Shown here piece after piece: positions 32,824-44,319 of a stretch of 64,000 bases of DNA. Numbering within the stretch: position 1 is the stretch's first letter; every line of letters begins with the position of its first letter. The notes below the pieces were generated by a model, which worked only from the letters and a program-made list of their open reading frames with translations, ran no database searches and had not been told where the DNA came from. The stretch spans positions 28,350,857 to 28,414,856 of the forward strand of contig OX578155.1 of NCBI GenBank assembly GCA_951213105.1, given 5' to 3'. This stretch comes from Amaurobius ferox. Its lineage: Eukaryota; Arthropoda; Arachnida; Araneae; Amaurobiidae. Both the position numbers and the translations under genes were made by a program.

Positions 32824-33420
32824 CTTATCTGCAAGAAACTGCTTCAAAACTGCATTTTCAGCTTAATTTGTGCCGCAGAGCACCAATTTTAAGATCAGCT
32901 GTAAAAAATCATAAAAATTGTACAAAAAAAGAAAAATCGTGAATAAATAAAATAATTAAAATGTAAAATCAGAATCATAAAATTTTAATGATTTTTGACA
33001 AACAGAATTATTGTCAATGCTTTAAGCGCATTCCGGTTGTTCAGCTGGATGTTTATGAAAAACCTTGTTTTCTGCAGCTTTTTCTTTTGTTCCACTTTGC
33101 AATTTTTAGGTCTGCTATAGTTGGCTTTGACAATAATTTGCAAAATCAAATGGGTTAGGATATAAAATGTTTCCTAGTTCATATGTGTGAACGATATGAA
33201 ACTGAAATTTCAATTTAAAAGGATTTTTTTTTGTCTCATGAATTAGCGTGATGTGTCACAAACTTATCAGTTATAAAGTGGAGGGGGTGCAGAAAAATAT
33301 ATTTTTAAACTATTAGCAAGATATATGTAAGTAACACTTGTTTAAAATTTTTGCGTCTGGTTCAAAAGTATCTTATCATAAACATCGTAGTTACAGTAAC
33401 ATGAGTTCTGAAGACAAATA

Positions 33421-33459
33421 CACTTATGTAAAAATTTACATATTGTATTTAAATAAGTG
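33421..33459. repeat. 39-bp micro-inverted segment, partner
   Basis: CACTTATGTA...AAATAAGTG; reverse complement of 14014-14052 with one mismatch, in collinear flanks. Confidence 0.85.
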
Positions 33460-33759
33460 TTGATTGGGTCGACAGTTGACACTCCTTCTCGGTCCCGGCC
33501 ATTATGGTATAAACACCTTTTGCCCCATTAATAAATGTTTATGCTTTCAGCTTTATTAAAAGTTTTAACAGGTTGTGACTCATTTCTTTTAGAAATTTTT
33601 AGGTTGAACTTGGATTGAGTTAAAAAATTTGGAGTGCATTAAAGATGTTCAAATTCTTATATGAGGACTGTTAAATTAACCACTTCAAATACATTGTCTC
33701 TGGAGATTTCTTTCAGAAGGGGAATAAAAACAAGAGGTTTGTTTTACATTGCTGTTCCT

Positions 33760-34153
33760 ATTGTTGATGTTGAGAACCAGACCGTCCGACCTACCAGAAA
33801 GGTGTAAGGTAACTGTTTGGACGGACGGGAAGTGCCACCCAATTTAGACCAGAACCCAGTGGGGGAGGCATCCACAGGGACCGTACCCTCCTTCCCCTAC
33901 CACCAACCTCTCGAAAGGACTTGCGGACTGACATGTTTAACGTGATCGTGCACCGCATGAACACGGCAGCAGTTGTGGCAGCGTGCAAATCAAATCCATA
34001 TCGCAAACCACCGGGCTACCTCGCCCGAAATGTGCCAACAGCACGCGGTGTTTCCAGGTGGTCACCCACCCAAGTACTAACCGCACCGATGCTGCTTGAC
34101 TTGAGTGATCTAACGAGAACCGGTGTTTTCAGCATGGTAGGGCCGTTGGCCAG
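33760..34153 (-). mobile_element. 5S-rRNA-headed chimeric SINE, copy B orthologue
   Basis: Same insertion as 14356-14742: target repeats ATTGCTGTTCCT (33748-33759) and ATTGCTGTTCCTGT (34154-34167). The head is 5S-like (GGTTAGTACTTGGGTGGG on the minus strand), followed by tRNA remnant, body and tail. Divergence between the two copies gives the clock for the segmental duplication. Confidence 0.85.
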
Positions 34154-34167
34154 ATTGCTGTTCCTGT

Positions 34168-36454
34168 GACATACCTCATATTTTCATATCCATATGGACA
34201 AAAATTACACTTTTAAATGCAAAGTTTAAGCATGATGCATTTGTGTTATTCTAGTCTAACTTCATTATTTAATAGCTCATGTCAATTTATCATAGTATAT
34301 GCTAAATTTGGTAGGAATCGGAAAAAAATCAAAAGGTAAAAAAGTACATAATCTTGTTCAAGGTATATCATATGGAGAATAAATTGTCTTTCTTTCCAGA
34401 ATTTTTTTAAGTTGTGTGGTATACATCCAACATAGTCATCGAAGTTTTCCTACTAAATCATATATTTATTTCTCTTTTACGGGTAAAGTAAAACATTTCC
34501 ATTCCATATAACTAGAGATGTGCTACACAGATTCCATACCATAGATTTGCTTCGATTCACCTTCCCTGAGAACCCACCATTTCTTGTTAAATTATTCTGT
34601 AAAAATTCCATGAAACATCCCCTAACACCAAGAAAAAACTTTCGACTTAAAGTAAATGTATTGAATATGATGAAGACTGATATGATGGATTTCTAATGAA
34701 GATTCACCTAATTTATAGGGAGAAAATTTTACCCTTTTTTAAATTGGTGTGTATGATGTTTAAATTTCTGAGGCATTTAAAAAAAATTGATTTTAGAAAG
34801 TGATTAAAGATATCAAAAAACAAAATAAAAAAATCGCCCTGATAGCAGAAATCAACCATTGCTCGTTGAGGTATGTGTTTTGTACACTTTCATTCTTTTA
34901 GGGAAAAATTTTGAGCAAGCGTCCCCTCTACAAATTCCGCAATTTTCCATTGCATTTTTTCATTGCAGACAAATAAGCTGATTTCTTCTTTCTTTTAGTA
35001 GAAAATTTGCAGCTAACATCTATATTTTTGGTGACTTTCCATTGCATTTTAGGAGGGGGCGGGGGGCATCTATAAATTCTTCAGTACTATTGTATATATC
35101 AATACTGCAGATGAAAATATCATGTTTGGGATGTGTCAATGAGGTAGAAATGAAAATCTTTGGTTAAAAAAATGAATACAGTAAATATAATGTATATAAT
35201 TTTGTTCTACATACATGATCTTGCTTCAAAAAAAAATTGTAACACCCTAAGATTTCACAGGCTAAATAGTAATGTGGTTGGACATCGTCAGTATGTAAAG
35301 AGGATCTTCCCAAATCAGTTTTTTTTTTTTGTATTTTTGAAAGACTAGAAGAAGAGCAACATTGTTTACACATTCATAGAGTAGCTTACTTAACAAAATT
35401 TTAGTTTCAATTGGTCGAATGGTTTTGGAGAAATTGATAATAAAATTTCATAGTGAAAACTGCACATGATGCCAGAAAGATTTAAACACAAAATTTGACA
35501 TTCTTTTTACAAGCATATAAAAGGCTATCCTTATACAAAATTAAAACAAATTTCTCTACGTCGCTTGGGTTCTAAATAAGCACTCACAGCTTATATAATA
35601 TAGATAATGTCACTCACTTGAACAGACTTTCGTTTAAAATAAAACAAAAGAAATTAAAGAACTTGTTCTGCCGATGAATTCAGAAAATTGTACAATGTAA
35701 TATGACAAGATAATGCTTGCTCAAAATCTCCTGTTCTCCACAATTAAAAATAATAAGATTAAGTTGGGAATCTAGAGCTTATGAAAATATTATAAACATG
35801 CCCTCATCTATTCTTTCCTCTATTACGTGAAAAAAACAGAAAGAGTTGAAAGAAAGGATTTTGAATAACCTTTGAATAACGCCCCTTCCTTCAATACATT
35901 TAAGACTGTTTTTTTCTCTTTTTATCTTTCAAGACTAGAGTTCGTTACACCATTTGCAGAAACTGGTGTTTATTTTGACTTGGTCGGAATGGAAGTGGAA
36001 AGAAAATGTTGTTTGTGTTGGGGATCTTTTAGGGTTCTAATGAGTTGACATATTATTTCTTGACATATAGTTTAACTTATTATTTATTTTAAAATCTTAA
36101 GATAAATAGCTAGTAAAGGTACTTTTACCAGCTGTAATTTTGCTCACAGTTCTCCAAACTTTCATATGATGTTATTTTATTTTTGATAGTTTGGAGTTAT
36201 TTGAAAGTTTATTTGGTTGTTTGAAATTTGAAACTTTGAAATTTTGTTATTGAAATTTACTGCAGCGTTGCTGACTGGACAAATTCCAGCAGAACCCATG
36301 AAAGGAGCCAATATGGCCTCTTTATGAAATCACTGAATTTTTTATTTCATGAAAATTGGAGTGTTTTTATGCATCCCACGGGATGTGTATATCAAAATTT
36401 TATGTATCTATTTTCATTTTTTAGAGTTATTTCACTTGGACGGTCTGGGTCTCA
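34168..36454. other. Non-coding DNA of copy B
   Basis: Collinear with 14757-17119 of copy A; no gene. The 148-codon frame of copy A is not conserved here. Confidence 0.6.
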
Positions 36455-36506
36455 ACATATTATAATGCCCGGCCACTGAATTTGCTGCTCATGCCTTAGG
36501 GCGAGT

Positions 36507-37275
36507 TGAAATTAGCTTGATGTCTGTGTGTGTCTGTCTGTGCAATGTATGTATCCACTCTAATTCATAAATTAATGGACCCAATTTCATAAAATTTTAT
36601 AGTAAAGTCACTTGTGGATGACCGTGGTTAGATTTTGGTATTATTCAGGATAAAAGAAACCGCTTTTTTTTGCCAAATGGCCCGCACAAATCTCATGTAT
36701 ACCTCTAGCTAAAAAATCTAATTGACTAAGTTTCACAAAATTTAGTGGATAAGTCACTTGTGGGTTACCCTGGTGCTGTTTAGATTTTAGTACGATTCGG
36801 AAAACATGTACCTGGTTTTATTACGAAATAGTTCGCAAAAATCGTCAAAATCTAAAATAAAAGGTTATTAAATGTAACAATTAAATACTAGTTCTATACG
36901 TAATTTTTGGCGATGACAAGAATGAGAACTGATTGTTCTCGAGATATTTTATTCATTTTTTCGTGTTTTCGCTAAGCCGTGTTTGAATATATATAGAGTT
37001 ACCAAATAAAAAAGAAAACTGAATTAAAAGTGCAAATTGAGTGTCATTTAAAATAAGAAAAAAAAAATTAAAAATTGATCTTCATATAATTTAGTACTTA
37101 TTATTTAAACCATTAAGAGGTTTAAAATATTAAAATTCTAATAGTTATGCAATTGCTATTAAAATTTGTTTATCAAAATTACTTATACTTAAGTTCTTTA
37201 TATTACTTTTTACAGAATCTTCACCAGAAGGATTAAAACTTAATTTTCTTATAATTATACAACTACTACCAGTGG
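36507..37275 (+). repeat. Partial family A repeat
   Basis: The interior of the hairpin-ended family A in plus orientation: it starts near ATGTCTGTGTGTGTCTG and runs to AGTGG at the Tc1 junction. It is the reverse complement of about 23100-23870 and lacks the terminal hairpin because it begins at the duplication breakpoint. Confidence 0.7.
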
Positions 37276-37800
37276 CCGGGCATTGTCGTTCATAAGAACA
37301 AACTCAGAACCTATTGCACCCACATAAGGGTGAACATAGGGATCAAGGATTTCATCGCGATATCTTTGACCAGTCACAGTACCGTTCAGGAAGTAACGCC
37401 GGTCAGTACGTCTGCCTGAGGAAATCCCAGCTCATACAAAGATACCACCACTAAATATGAGTGGCGCTGGACGACGTTAATAGCTTGATACCATGTACCA
37501 GCCTCTCTCCACACAAAAATCCGTCGATGCCCCGACTGCAAAGAGAATCTAGACTCATCGGTGAATTGGAAGGACATTGCTATAATCGTCTGTGGTCCAA
37601 CTGACGTCTTTCTGACACCATTGGAGACGAACTGGTCTATGCCTCGCAGACGATGGAACACAAATGGTTGGCCTCCGCGCATAAAAGCCATGTGTGTGCA
37701 GTCTCCATCTCACAGTTATACAGATACCGATACAGGCCTATCCAGCGAGGTTAGAACGTAAAGCAGGTGCTGTTGCTTGCCTGTTGCATCTGACCAATAA
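37276..37800 (-). pseudogene. Tc1-type transposase fragment 2
   Basis: The minus strand encodes QFTDESRFSLQSGHRRIF (first catalytic Asp), WREAGTWYQAINVVQRHS and, in another frame, GTVTGQRYRDEILDPYV and FVLMNDNAR (second Asp), with an upstream part MRGGQPFVFHRLRGIDQFV. It ends at the same family A junction as the copy at 24277, so the two loci descend from one Tc1/A composite. Frameshifted and truncated, not functional. Confidence 0.8.
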
Positions 37801-37804
37801 CGCT

Positions 37805-38167
37805 AAGTAGCTGTCATGTTGAAGACCCAGACCATCCGACTCGTCCAAGTAGCGGTCATGTTGTTGTTGTTGTTGAGACCCAGACCGTCCGACCTACCAG
37901 AAAGGTGTAAGGTAACTGTTTGGACGGCCGGGAAGTGCCACTCAATTTAGACCGGAACCCAGTGGGGGAGGCATCCACAGGGACCGTACCCTCCTTCCCC
38001 TACCACCAACCTCTCGGAAGGACTTACGGACCCACATGTTTAACGTGATCGTACTCCGCGTGAACACGGCGGCAGTTTTGGCAGTGGCTGGAATCGAACC
38101 CGGGCCTACCAAGTGCAACTCCAGCGCGCTAACCAATGGGCTACCGCGCCCGGAAGTAGCGGTCATG
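37805..38167 (-). mobile_element. Chain of a 28-bp tail and a tRNA-headed SINE on one target
   Basis: The target AAGTAGCKGTCATG occurs three times: 37805-37818 (one mismatch), 37847-37860 and 38154-38167. Between the first two is a 28-bp truncated tail (37819-37846; 3' arm GGATGGTC). Between the last two is a full SINE (37861-38153). Its tRNA-derived head (minus strand) has GGTAGCCCATTGGTTAGCGC as A-box region and GGGTTCGATTCC as B box. Body and hairpin tail are as in the 5S-headed copies, with a (CAA)5 terminus. Confidence 0.9.
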
Positions 38168-38553
38168 TGTTGTAACTCGAGGTAAGATGTTGTAACTCGA
38201 GGACAACTCGATCCTTGCCATCTGCTTATTGTTAAGCTGGTTTGGAATTGGGTCCATAAGCGTGAATCAGCAACTTCTCAAATAGATTGGTCGGATTTTA
38301 AACTGTCCACGGCTTGCCATCGTTGACCATCATCTGAACGCCTTCTTTGAGACTTATCGAATGAAATGGCTATTTCGGATTTTCAGCCTAACGTCCGTAG
38401 TAGAAGTAGGGACGGACAGAAGAAACACCTGCTTTTACCAAGACGCTGATTTACGTATTTGGCACGGATCCATTTGCTATTCTGCACGTGTTTCTATATT
38501 TGCATATTGTACTTTAAGTATACAGAAAGTTCCGTCGTATAAAATTCATTCGT

Positions 38554-39111
38554 TTGCCCGTGGTCTTAGAATTTGCATTTCCTGCTTATTTTTTGGAGGG
38601 GAGTGTACATCCGTTACTTAATTTCGTTTCCTCTTCATTACATTTCTGTCATCATTCAGACACTGGAATATTTACAATTCACTTTTACTCATATCACGTC
38701 AACAACCCAACTGAACGATGTAAAGCTTATATAATACCGTCTGTGGAATACTCTGGTAAAAACACGGAACTCGATAGAAGTGGCCCAGTTCGCGATATCT
38801 CCACAAATTCCACCATGACCATCGAATTTGTCACCAAAGTCCAGCGTTCCAGGACTTCAAATTATAACGATGATTTTCTACTACGTATTCGTTACAATAT
38901 GACGTCACTTTCGTTACATACTTCCGTTTCATTTCCGTCGCATTTCTTTCATGATTTACTCCGCCCCCCCCCCCCCTGGCCTAAAGATCCTTCATATCAA
39001 AAGTTTGAGAACCCTTGGCTTTATATCAGTGTTTCTCAACCGTCAGATCCTGGTATTAAATATACCAGGTCACAGGAGATTCTTTTGGAATTTGGCTCTT
39101 CAGTTTTCTAG
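38554..39111 (+). CDS. Unrecognised 185-codon frame with a weak CUB-like stretch
   Basis: The middle reads IFTIHFYSYHVNNPTERC and then STNSTMTIEFVTKVQRS and DDFLLRIRY, which resembles the second half of a CUB domain (extracellular, protein-binding). The N terminus has no clear signal peptide. The last third overlaps a poly-C run and two hAT-type ends (39004-39018 and 39027-39043), so it is not natural coding sequence. At best this is one exon or a decayed exon. 38168-38553 contains no supported gene. Confidence 0.25.
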   Translation: MPVVLEFAFPAYFLEGSVHPLLNFVSSSLHFCHHSDTGIFTIHFYSYHVNNPTERCKAYIIPSVEYSGKNTELDRSGPVRDISTNSTMTIEFVTKVQRSRTSNYNDDFLLRIRYNMTSLSLHTSVSFPSHFFHDLLRPPPPWPKDPSYQKFENPWLYISVSQPSDPGIKYTRSQEILLEFGSSVF

Positions 39112-39336
39112 GCATTTTTAAAGAATAAATATTTGATAGTGAAAATATTGTAAAGAGAATAATATTCGTGAATGCGTCTAAAAGCTCAGAATCAGAACGT
39201 TAAGTAGCATCTACGTAGCAAATTGTCAGTGACCAAGCTACACTTAAATGTTAACATGAACAAGAGAGACTGCTCAGCTAACTTCTATCGTGAATTACAA
39301 TAGGTAAATATTTTTCTCTCTCGATGCCGTTTTTTA

Positions 39337-39721
39337 CTTTCCCTGCAATACATGGTAAAGTACAGGGAAAGTATTGGAATCGTGCCGAAAATCGCAGTTC
39401 GAGTTTTCGACGGATCTACACGTTGCAGGACCTCTAGAACACGATAAAACCATTTTTAGCGATTGTTGACGATAAAAAGACACTAGGACTAGCCGTTCTC
39501 GAGATATTTCAGTTTTTCGCCATGTTCGCTACGTCACCTTTGAAAATAAATCCAGTTACAAAATAAGAACAAAAATTGAATTAAAATTACAAATTCAGTG
39601 TAATTTAAAATAATAAAGGGTGTTATTTTATGCAATTAAACTCAATTTAATGAATTATTGAAGAAATAAAGAGAACGTTAATGCGAGTCTGCATGGAACG
39701 TCATGTGCTGCCCACATCAGA
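39337..39721 (+). mobile_element. Hairpin-ended repeat, family A, short copy
   Basis: It starts with a hairpin (CTTTCCCTGCAATAC...GTACAGGGAAAG), then ATTGGAATCG and GAGTTTTCGACGG. It ends with a diverged TGCATGGAACGTCATG followed by TGCTGCCCACATCAGA. The interior is deleted relative to the 43461 copy. No coding capacity. Confidence 0.7.
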
Positions 39722-39932
39722 TATTTTTTAGTCAAAGCAACATCAATAAAATGAATTTAATAACACAAATATCCATTTTATACTGAATAACAGTATAAAT
39801 TTGTGGTAATAAGAATGTGACATGTGAAGGAAAATCAGTAAAAATGGATTGAATAATGTGGGTGTGAGGAAATTACAATATGCTACCCCATTTCATGAGT
39901 TCAGCGATTGATAACTTATTTAAATGTAATTA

Positions 39933-40839
39933 CTTTCCTTATATACATAATGTATAAGGAAAGTATTGTGACGGGGTCGAAAATTCGAATTCGAGTTTTC
40001 GACGGGAGAGCACGTTTCAAGCATCCCTGATTAAGAATAAAACATTTTTGAAGTGATGTCTCTGTGTGTGTGTCAGTGAGTCTGTGGAGACGATAACTGA
40101 CGAACGAATGGACCGATTGGAACCAAATTTGGTACAAAAATCGCAATCCGTAAACACTGGAAGCCTATTGTTTTTATACGCAATCGAATGTTCAGAACCC
40201 ACCTAAATTTTCGAATGAAATTTTGAAAAAATCGTCAAAAAATCAAAACCAATAATAAAGTTACATAAATAGACATTCCTTATGTAATTTTTCATTAGAA
40301 AACGATTGACATAAATTTTAGAACGCTAACATGAACCGTTCTCGAGATATTGCACATTTTTCAAAAAAAGTATCAAAAAGTCATATAAAATAGAAAAAAA
40401 AATCCTATTGAGAAACATGTTTACTTTTCATATGTAATACCATGCGATAAATTGAGTGACATCCTTCTCGTGGATCTAGCTCGTTCCATTCATGAAAAAA
40501 GATACTTTGAATAATACTTTTGTATTTGAACGCCAATAATCATTTATCTGCTTTAAGAAAAACTTATTTCTTAGTGCATAATGCTTGGCGAGCTTTTGGC
40601 GACGAATTTGGCGGAATGTCGCCAACTTGGCGACTTTTTTGAAATGTTGCCAAATTAACGAAAATCTCGCCAAATGGATAAAAATGACGCTAAATCAATG
40701 AAAATGACGACTAATTGTCGAAAATTCAATATCTTGGAAAGAATATTAGTATCTACTATAAGAAAATCCTATTTTTTTACTGTAAAAGTAGTAAATTCAT
40801 TACATTATATAAGGAAAGTCATGTGCTGCCCACATCAGA
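39933..40839 (+). mobile_element. Hairpin-ended repeat, family B, copy 1
   Basis: 907 bp. The left end is a near-perfect hairpin: CTTTCCTTATATACAT then ATGTATAAGGAAAG. The right end is TATATAAGGAAAGTCATG followed by TGCTGCCCACATCAGA. The outer left arm CTTTCCTTATATA is complementary to the motif near the right end. The interior has a (GT)n stretch, GGACCGATTGGAACCAAATT and a TTGGCGA-rich block. No transposase. Closely similar to 44320-45238. Read on the minus strand it begins TCTGATGTGGGCAG and ends with the hairpin and GTAA, reminiscent of Helentron-type elements. Confidence 0.75.
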
Positions 40840-42353
40840 TTTTTTTATATTTGGCACTGTATGCACATAAATGTACTAATACGCTTTATGATTAAGCCAT
40901 GATAAATTATTAATATTTATGTTAGTTTAATGCATGTAAATGATGTCATTGATGTCAGCCATCCTCTAGGCTTTATCTATAGCCAATCATGGGAAAAAGA
41001 TGGTTCAAGTAAAAGGAAAATTCTTATTCGGTAAACGGAAAAAGAATTAGAAGTGAAAATCCTTAATGAATTCCCCAGTCTCCTCAAAAATTTGATGCTG
41101 AAACCAAATTAGTCTTCATTCAAGCTTTATCTATAACAGATTCTGATAAATAAATATTTCAAGGAAAAAAACTGTAAAGTCAATAATGTTCCAAAATTTT
41201 TGCCACCAATTAATGTGAGACAATGAAAGTATAAATAATTTATTTATTTATTTTAATGCGTCACATTATAGTAAAATCGTCCTAATACCGAATGTCGTAT
41301 TTTCGTACCAGTACCTGTATTAAAATACCAACAAAATTTTACCGGAACACCAGTTGAGTTTCAGCATGCTGGTACTGCAGACGCAAATTGAAACATCCCC
41401 CCCCCCCCCACACCCACTTTCCCCAGGAATTAATTTAAATCTACGGAAGAGTTTTCATAGTTAGAATAATTATAACAATATGGTACAAAGAGCACATTAT
41501 CTTTGCCACATTCTTATTTTCATTTTGATAACATGATATCAAAGTGTCTCTTTATCTAACTTTGCTTTTGATTATGAGATGTTAAAAAATACTTTCACAG
41601 AATATCTTGAAACAAAGTTGTAACTTGATACAAAGGATAGCTGTGTTCATCATGTACGTTTGTTCCTTGTTTACTTTCTTATCCTTAGTATGTTTGTGGT
41701 CATCAAGTGGTAAGTACCGAACTACTGCTGTTTACATTTAATCTTTAAAACTGCAAAACTCCTGCAAAAGTAACTAAAAATTAAAATATTTTCTCTAAAA
41801 CGTAAAATAAAACATATTAGTATGGGTTTCGAAGTGTAGGGTTGCTCCTTCTTCTGAAAAAAAGATATATAAATCACCCCAGCAAATGCAAGAAAGTCTT
41901 TGTTAAGAAAGAGTTAGATCACGTGACCCAGGAAGAAATCGTTGCCAAACAAAAATAGAAAAGACCAAAAGAAAATGCTTGCAAAGTAAGAAAAGAAAAG
42001 AAAAGCAGAAAGACTTTAAATGTTTTCTTAGTGCATAAGACTATTCTTAGTGCATAAGTAAGTGCCCCATATAAGAAAATACGCTGTATCTGTCTGTCCA
42101 TTTAGACACATTTGGCGCAGTATCGCAAATTTGGCAACTTTTGGGAAATATCTCCAAATTGAAGATAATTCAATGTCTCTAAAAATCATGTACAATTACA
42201 TTGGCAATCCCTGTCTCTTTGTAGAAATTATTAATTTACTATTATTGATTCAAACGGCATTTCTCACTGTTCATTGGACAGGCATGTTTCATTAGGGGGG
42301 TCCTAGATGGTCGTGCAATATTCGCGTTTTATTAAAGGTCGTAAAGCAGTTAC
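40840..42353. other. Intergenic DNA
   Basis: No gene. There is a poly-C tract near 41398 and a diverged family B interior at about 42060-42180 (TTGGCGCAGTATCGC, AATTTGGCAACTTTT). Confidence 0.5.
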
Positions 42354-42354
42354 G

Positions 42355-42600
42355 CTAGGGAGCAGGATATCCAGTGGTTAGAACAGGGTGATTGCACTTG
42401 GAAGACCCGAGTTCAATTCCGGGTTTTGTCCAAACTACTCACGTATCTACGAGGAGTACGGGAATGTTGAATCTGTGAGTCCGAAAGTCTTTCCGAGAGG
42501 TTGCTGGCAGGGGAAGGAGGGTACGGTCACTGTGGATGTCACCACCACTGGGTTTCGATCATAGACATAGATAGTCTATGATGTACCAGAACGGTGTGTC
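42355..42600 (+). mobile_element. tRNA-headed SINE, diverged
   Basis: Head with ATCCAGTGGTTAGAACAG (A-box region) and GAGTTCAATTCCGGG (B box), then the common body (GAGTACGGGAATGTTG, TTTCCGAGAGGTTGC, GGAAGGAGGGTACGG). The tail is missing. A separate tail with a little body lies at about 43020-43115 (CTAAATTGGGTGACAC, then CCGTCCAAACAG and GGTCGGACAGTCTGGG). The stretch between them has no gene. Confidence 0.75.
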
Positions 42601-43460
42601 CATTTTGTGGAGCTGACATGCCAACTTTAATACGTGACAAGGGGATCGTCACCTGCATCTACTCAAGATGCTGAGATCGGTTTCGTGTGTTGCTTGACGT
42701 GGCCCGCTCGTACAAGAAGAACTACAAGTTTAAAAACATATTATTTTAATAACAAGAAACTTTAACATAACAAAGAAGTAGATTTACATTACGTGCTAGG
42801 CTCAAACTGTCATAGCGTAACTCATCTAATTTAATACATGCATGTTGGAGTTGAGCTGACGACACTCGTGACAACCAACGATTCTGCAGTTGGCGAGACA
42901 AAACTTGATGTGGCGGAATCTGAAGTTGTGGCAATTGCATCGTCTTAAATACTGACCCACAGGCATGCGCATTACAGCATTTACTGGTCAAGCAGAAACT
43001 GCGTAGTTCCGCAGCTACGGTGGCACCACAAGTCTATGGTTCCAGTCTAAATTGGGTGACACTGTTCCTGCCGTCCAAACAGATACTTTACACCTTCTGG
43101 TAGGTCGGACAGTCTGGGTTGAAAGTACAGAAAAAACAAAGTAATTATGCTTTGTTAAGGATATAATATATAATGATTCATAGTAAATAGTGGTTCATAG
43201 TAAATAATGGTATTGGTCGGAAGATGTGTATGATCCGCATGTGTCCGGTAATTTTAGGAACACAAAGGATGTAGATGTCGGCTGGTAATCCTATACTTAA
43301 CAATATGCACCTGTAATGTAACGACTTAATAACCAGTTATAAAATTAAAGAAAAATAATCTGTTTCTGAAATTATATGAGCAATATCATCAACTAACTTA
43401 AGAAAAGCGCTTAAGAGAAAACTATTTTCATTAAAGAATAACTCGTTTTTCTTTCTTTTT

Positions 43461-44224
43461 CTTTTCCCTGCAATACATGGTACTGTATAGGGAAAGTATT
43501 GGAATCATACCGAAAATCGCAACTCGAGTTTTGGATGAATCTACACGTTTCGAGACCTCTAGAATATGAAAAAACCATTTTTAGCGTGACGTCTGTGTGT
43601 GTGTCTGTATGTCTGTCTGTCTGTGCAGATTTTGTATCCACTCTAACTAAAAAACTAATTGACCGAATTTCATAAACTTGGGTAGGTAAGTCACTTGAGG
43701 GCGAATCTGGTGCTGATTTGTTTTGCGTTCAATTCGAGATAAAAGAACCCGTCTTTTTTTGTGAAATGACCCGCGAAAGCCTGTATCCACTCTAGCTGAA
43801 AAACTAATGAACCGAATTTCACAAAATTCGGTAGATATGTCGCTTGTGGGTCATCCTGGTGCTGATTACATTTTGGGAGGATTCGGAAAAAAACAACCTG
43901 CCTTTTTTGGCAAAATGGTCAAAATGATCAAAAATGGTCAAAAATCATTAAAATCTAAAATAAAAAACTACGTATGCCCAAATATATCGATGCTTGTTTT
44001 ATACGTAATTTTTAGCGATGAAAAGTATAAGATCAACCCCATTACACTAGGACTAGCCGTCCTCGAGATATTTGTTTTTTCGTATTTTCTCTACGCCACC
44101 TTTGAAAATAAGTCAAGTTACCAAATGAGAACGAAAATTGAATTAAAAGTGAATTAAATCTAGTTAATATAAAAAGAACGTGGATATAAGTCTGCAGGGA
44201 AAGTCATGTGCTGTCCACGTCAGA
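43461..44224 (+). mobile_element. Hairpin-ended repeat, family A, long copy
   Basis: 764 bp. The left hairpin has TTTCCCTGCAATACA and TGTATAGGGAAAG; the right end is TGCAGGGAAAGTCATG then TGCTGTCCACGTCAGA. The left arm CTTTCCCTGCA pairs with the right TGCAGGGAAAG. The interior has (GT)n and two related internal blocks (near 43630 and 43790: CCACTCTAACTAAAA, CCGAATTTCA). Non-coding. Confidence 0.75.
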
Positions 44225-44319
44225 TTTTATGTTTTTCCTACAAAGTTTGATAGAATGTTTTTGAAATGTCTGATGAAGATAATTAATTTCGATTCTGAAA
44301 GAGTTCGCTTTCTTTATTA

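Larger units (their letters stand above)
28738..36506. repeat. Segmental duplication, copy B
   Basis: Collinear with 8420-17171. Differences from copy A: about 92 bp present only here (near 29062-29153), a 33-bp tandem duplication near 29538-29600, a smaller finger array, no tail insertions at the two sites filled in copy A, and the 39-bp segment in opposite orientation. At the right end it stops inside a tail element after GCGAGT and continues directly into family A sequence. Confidence 0.9.
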
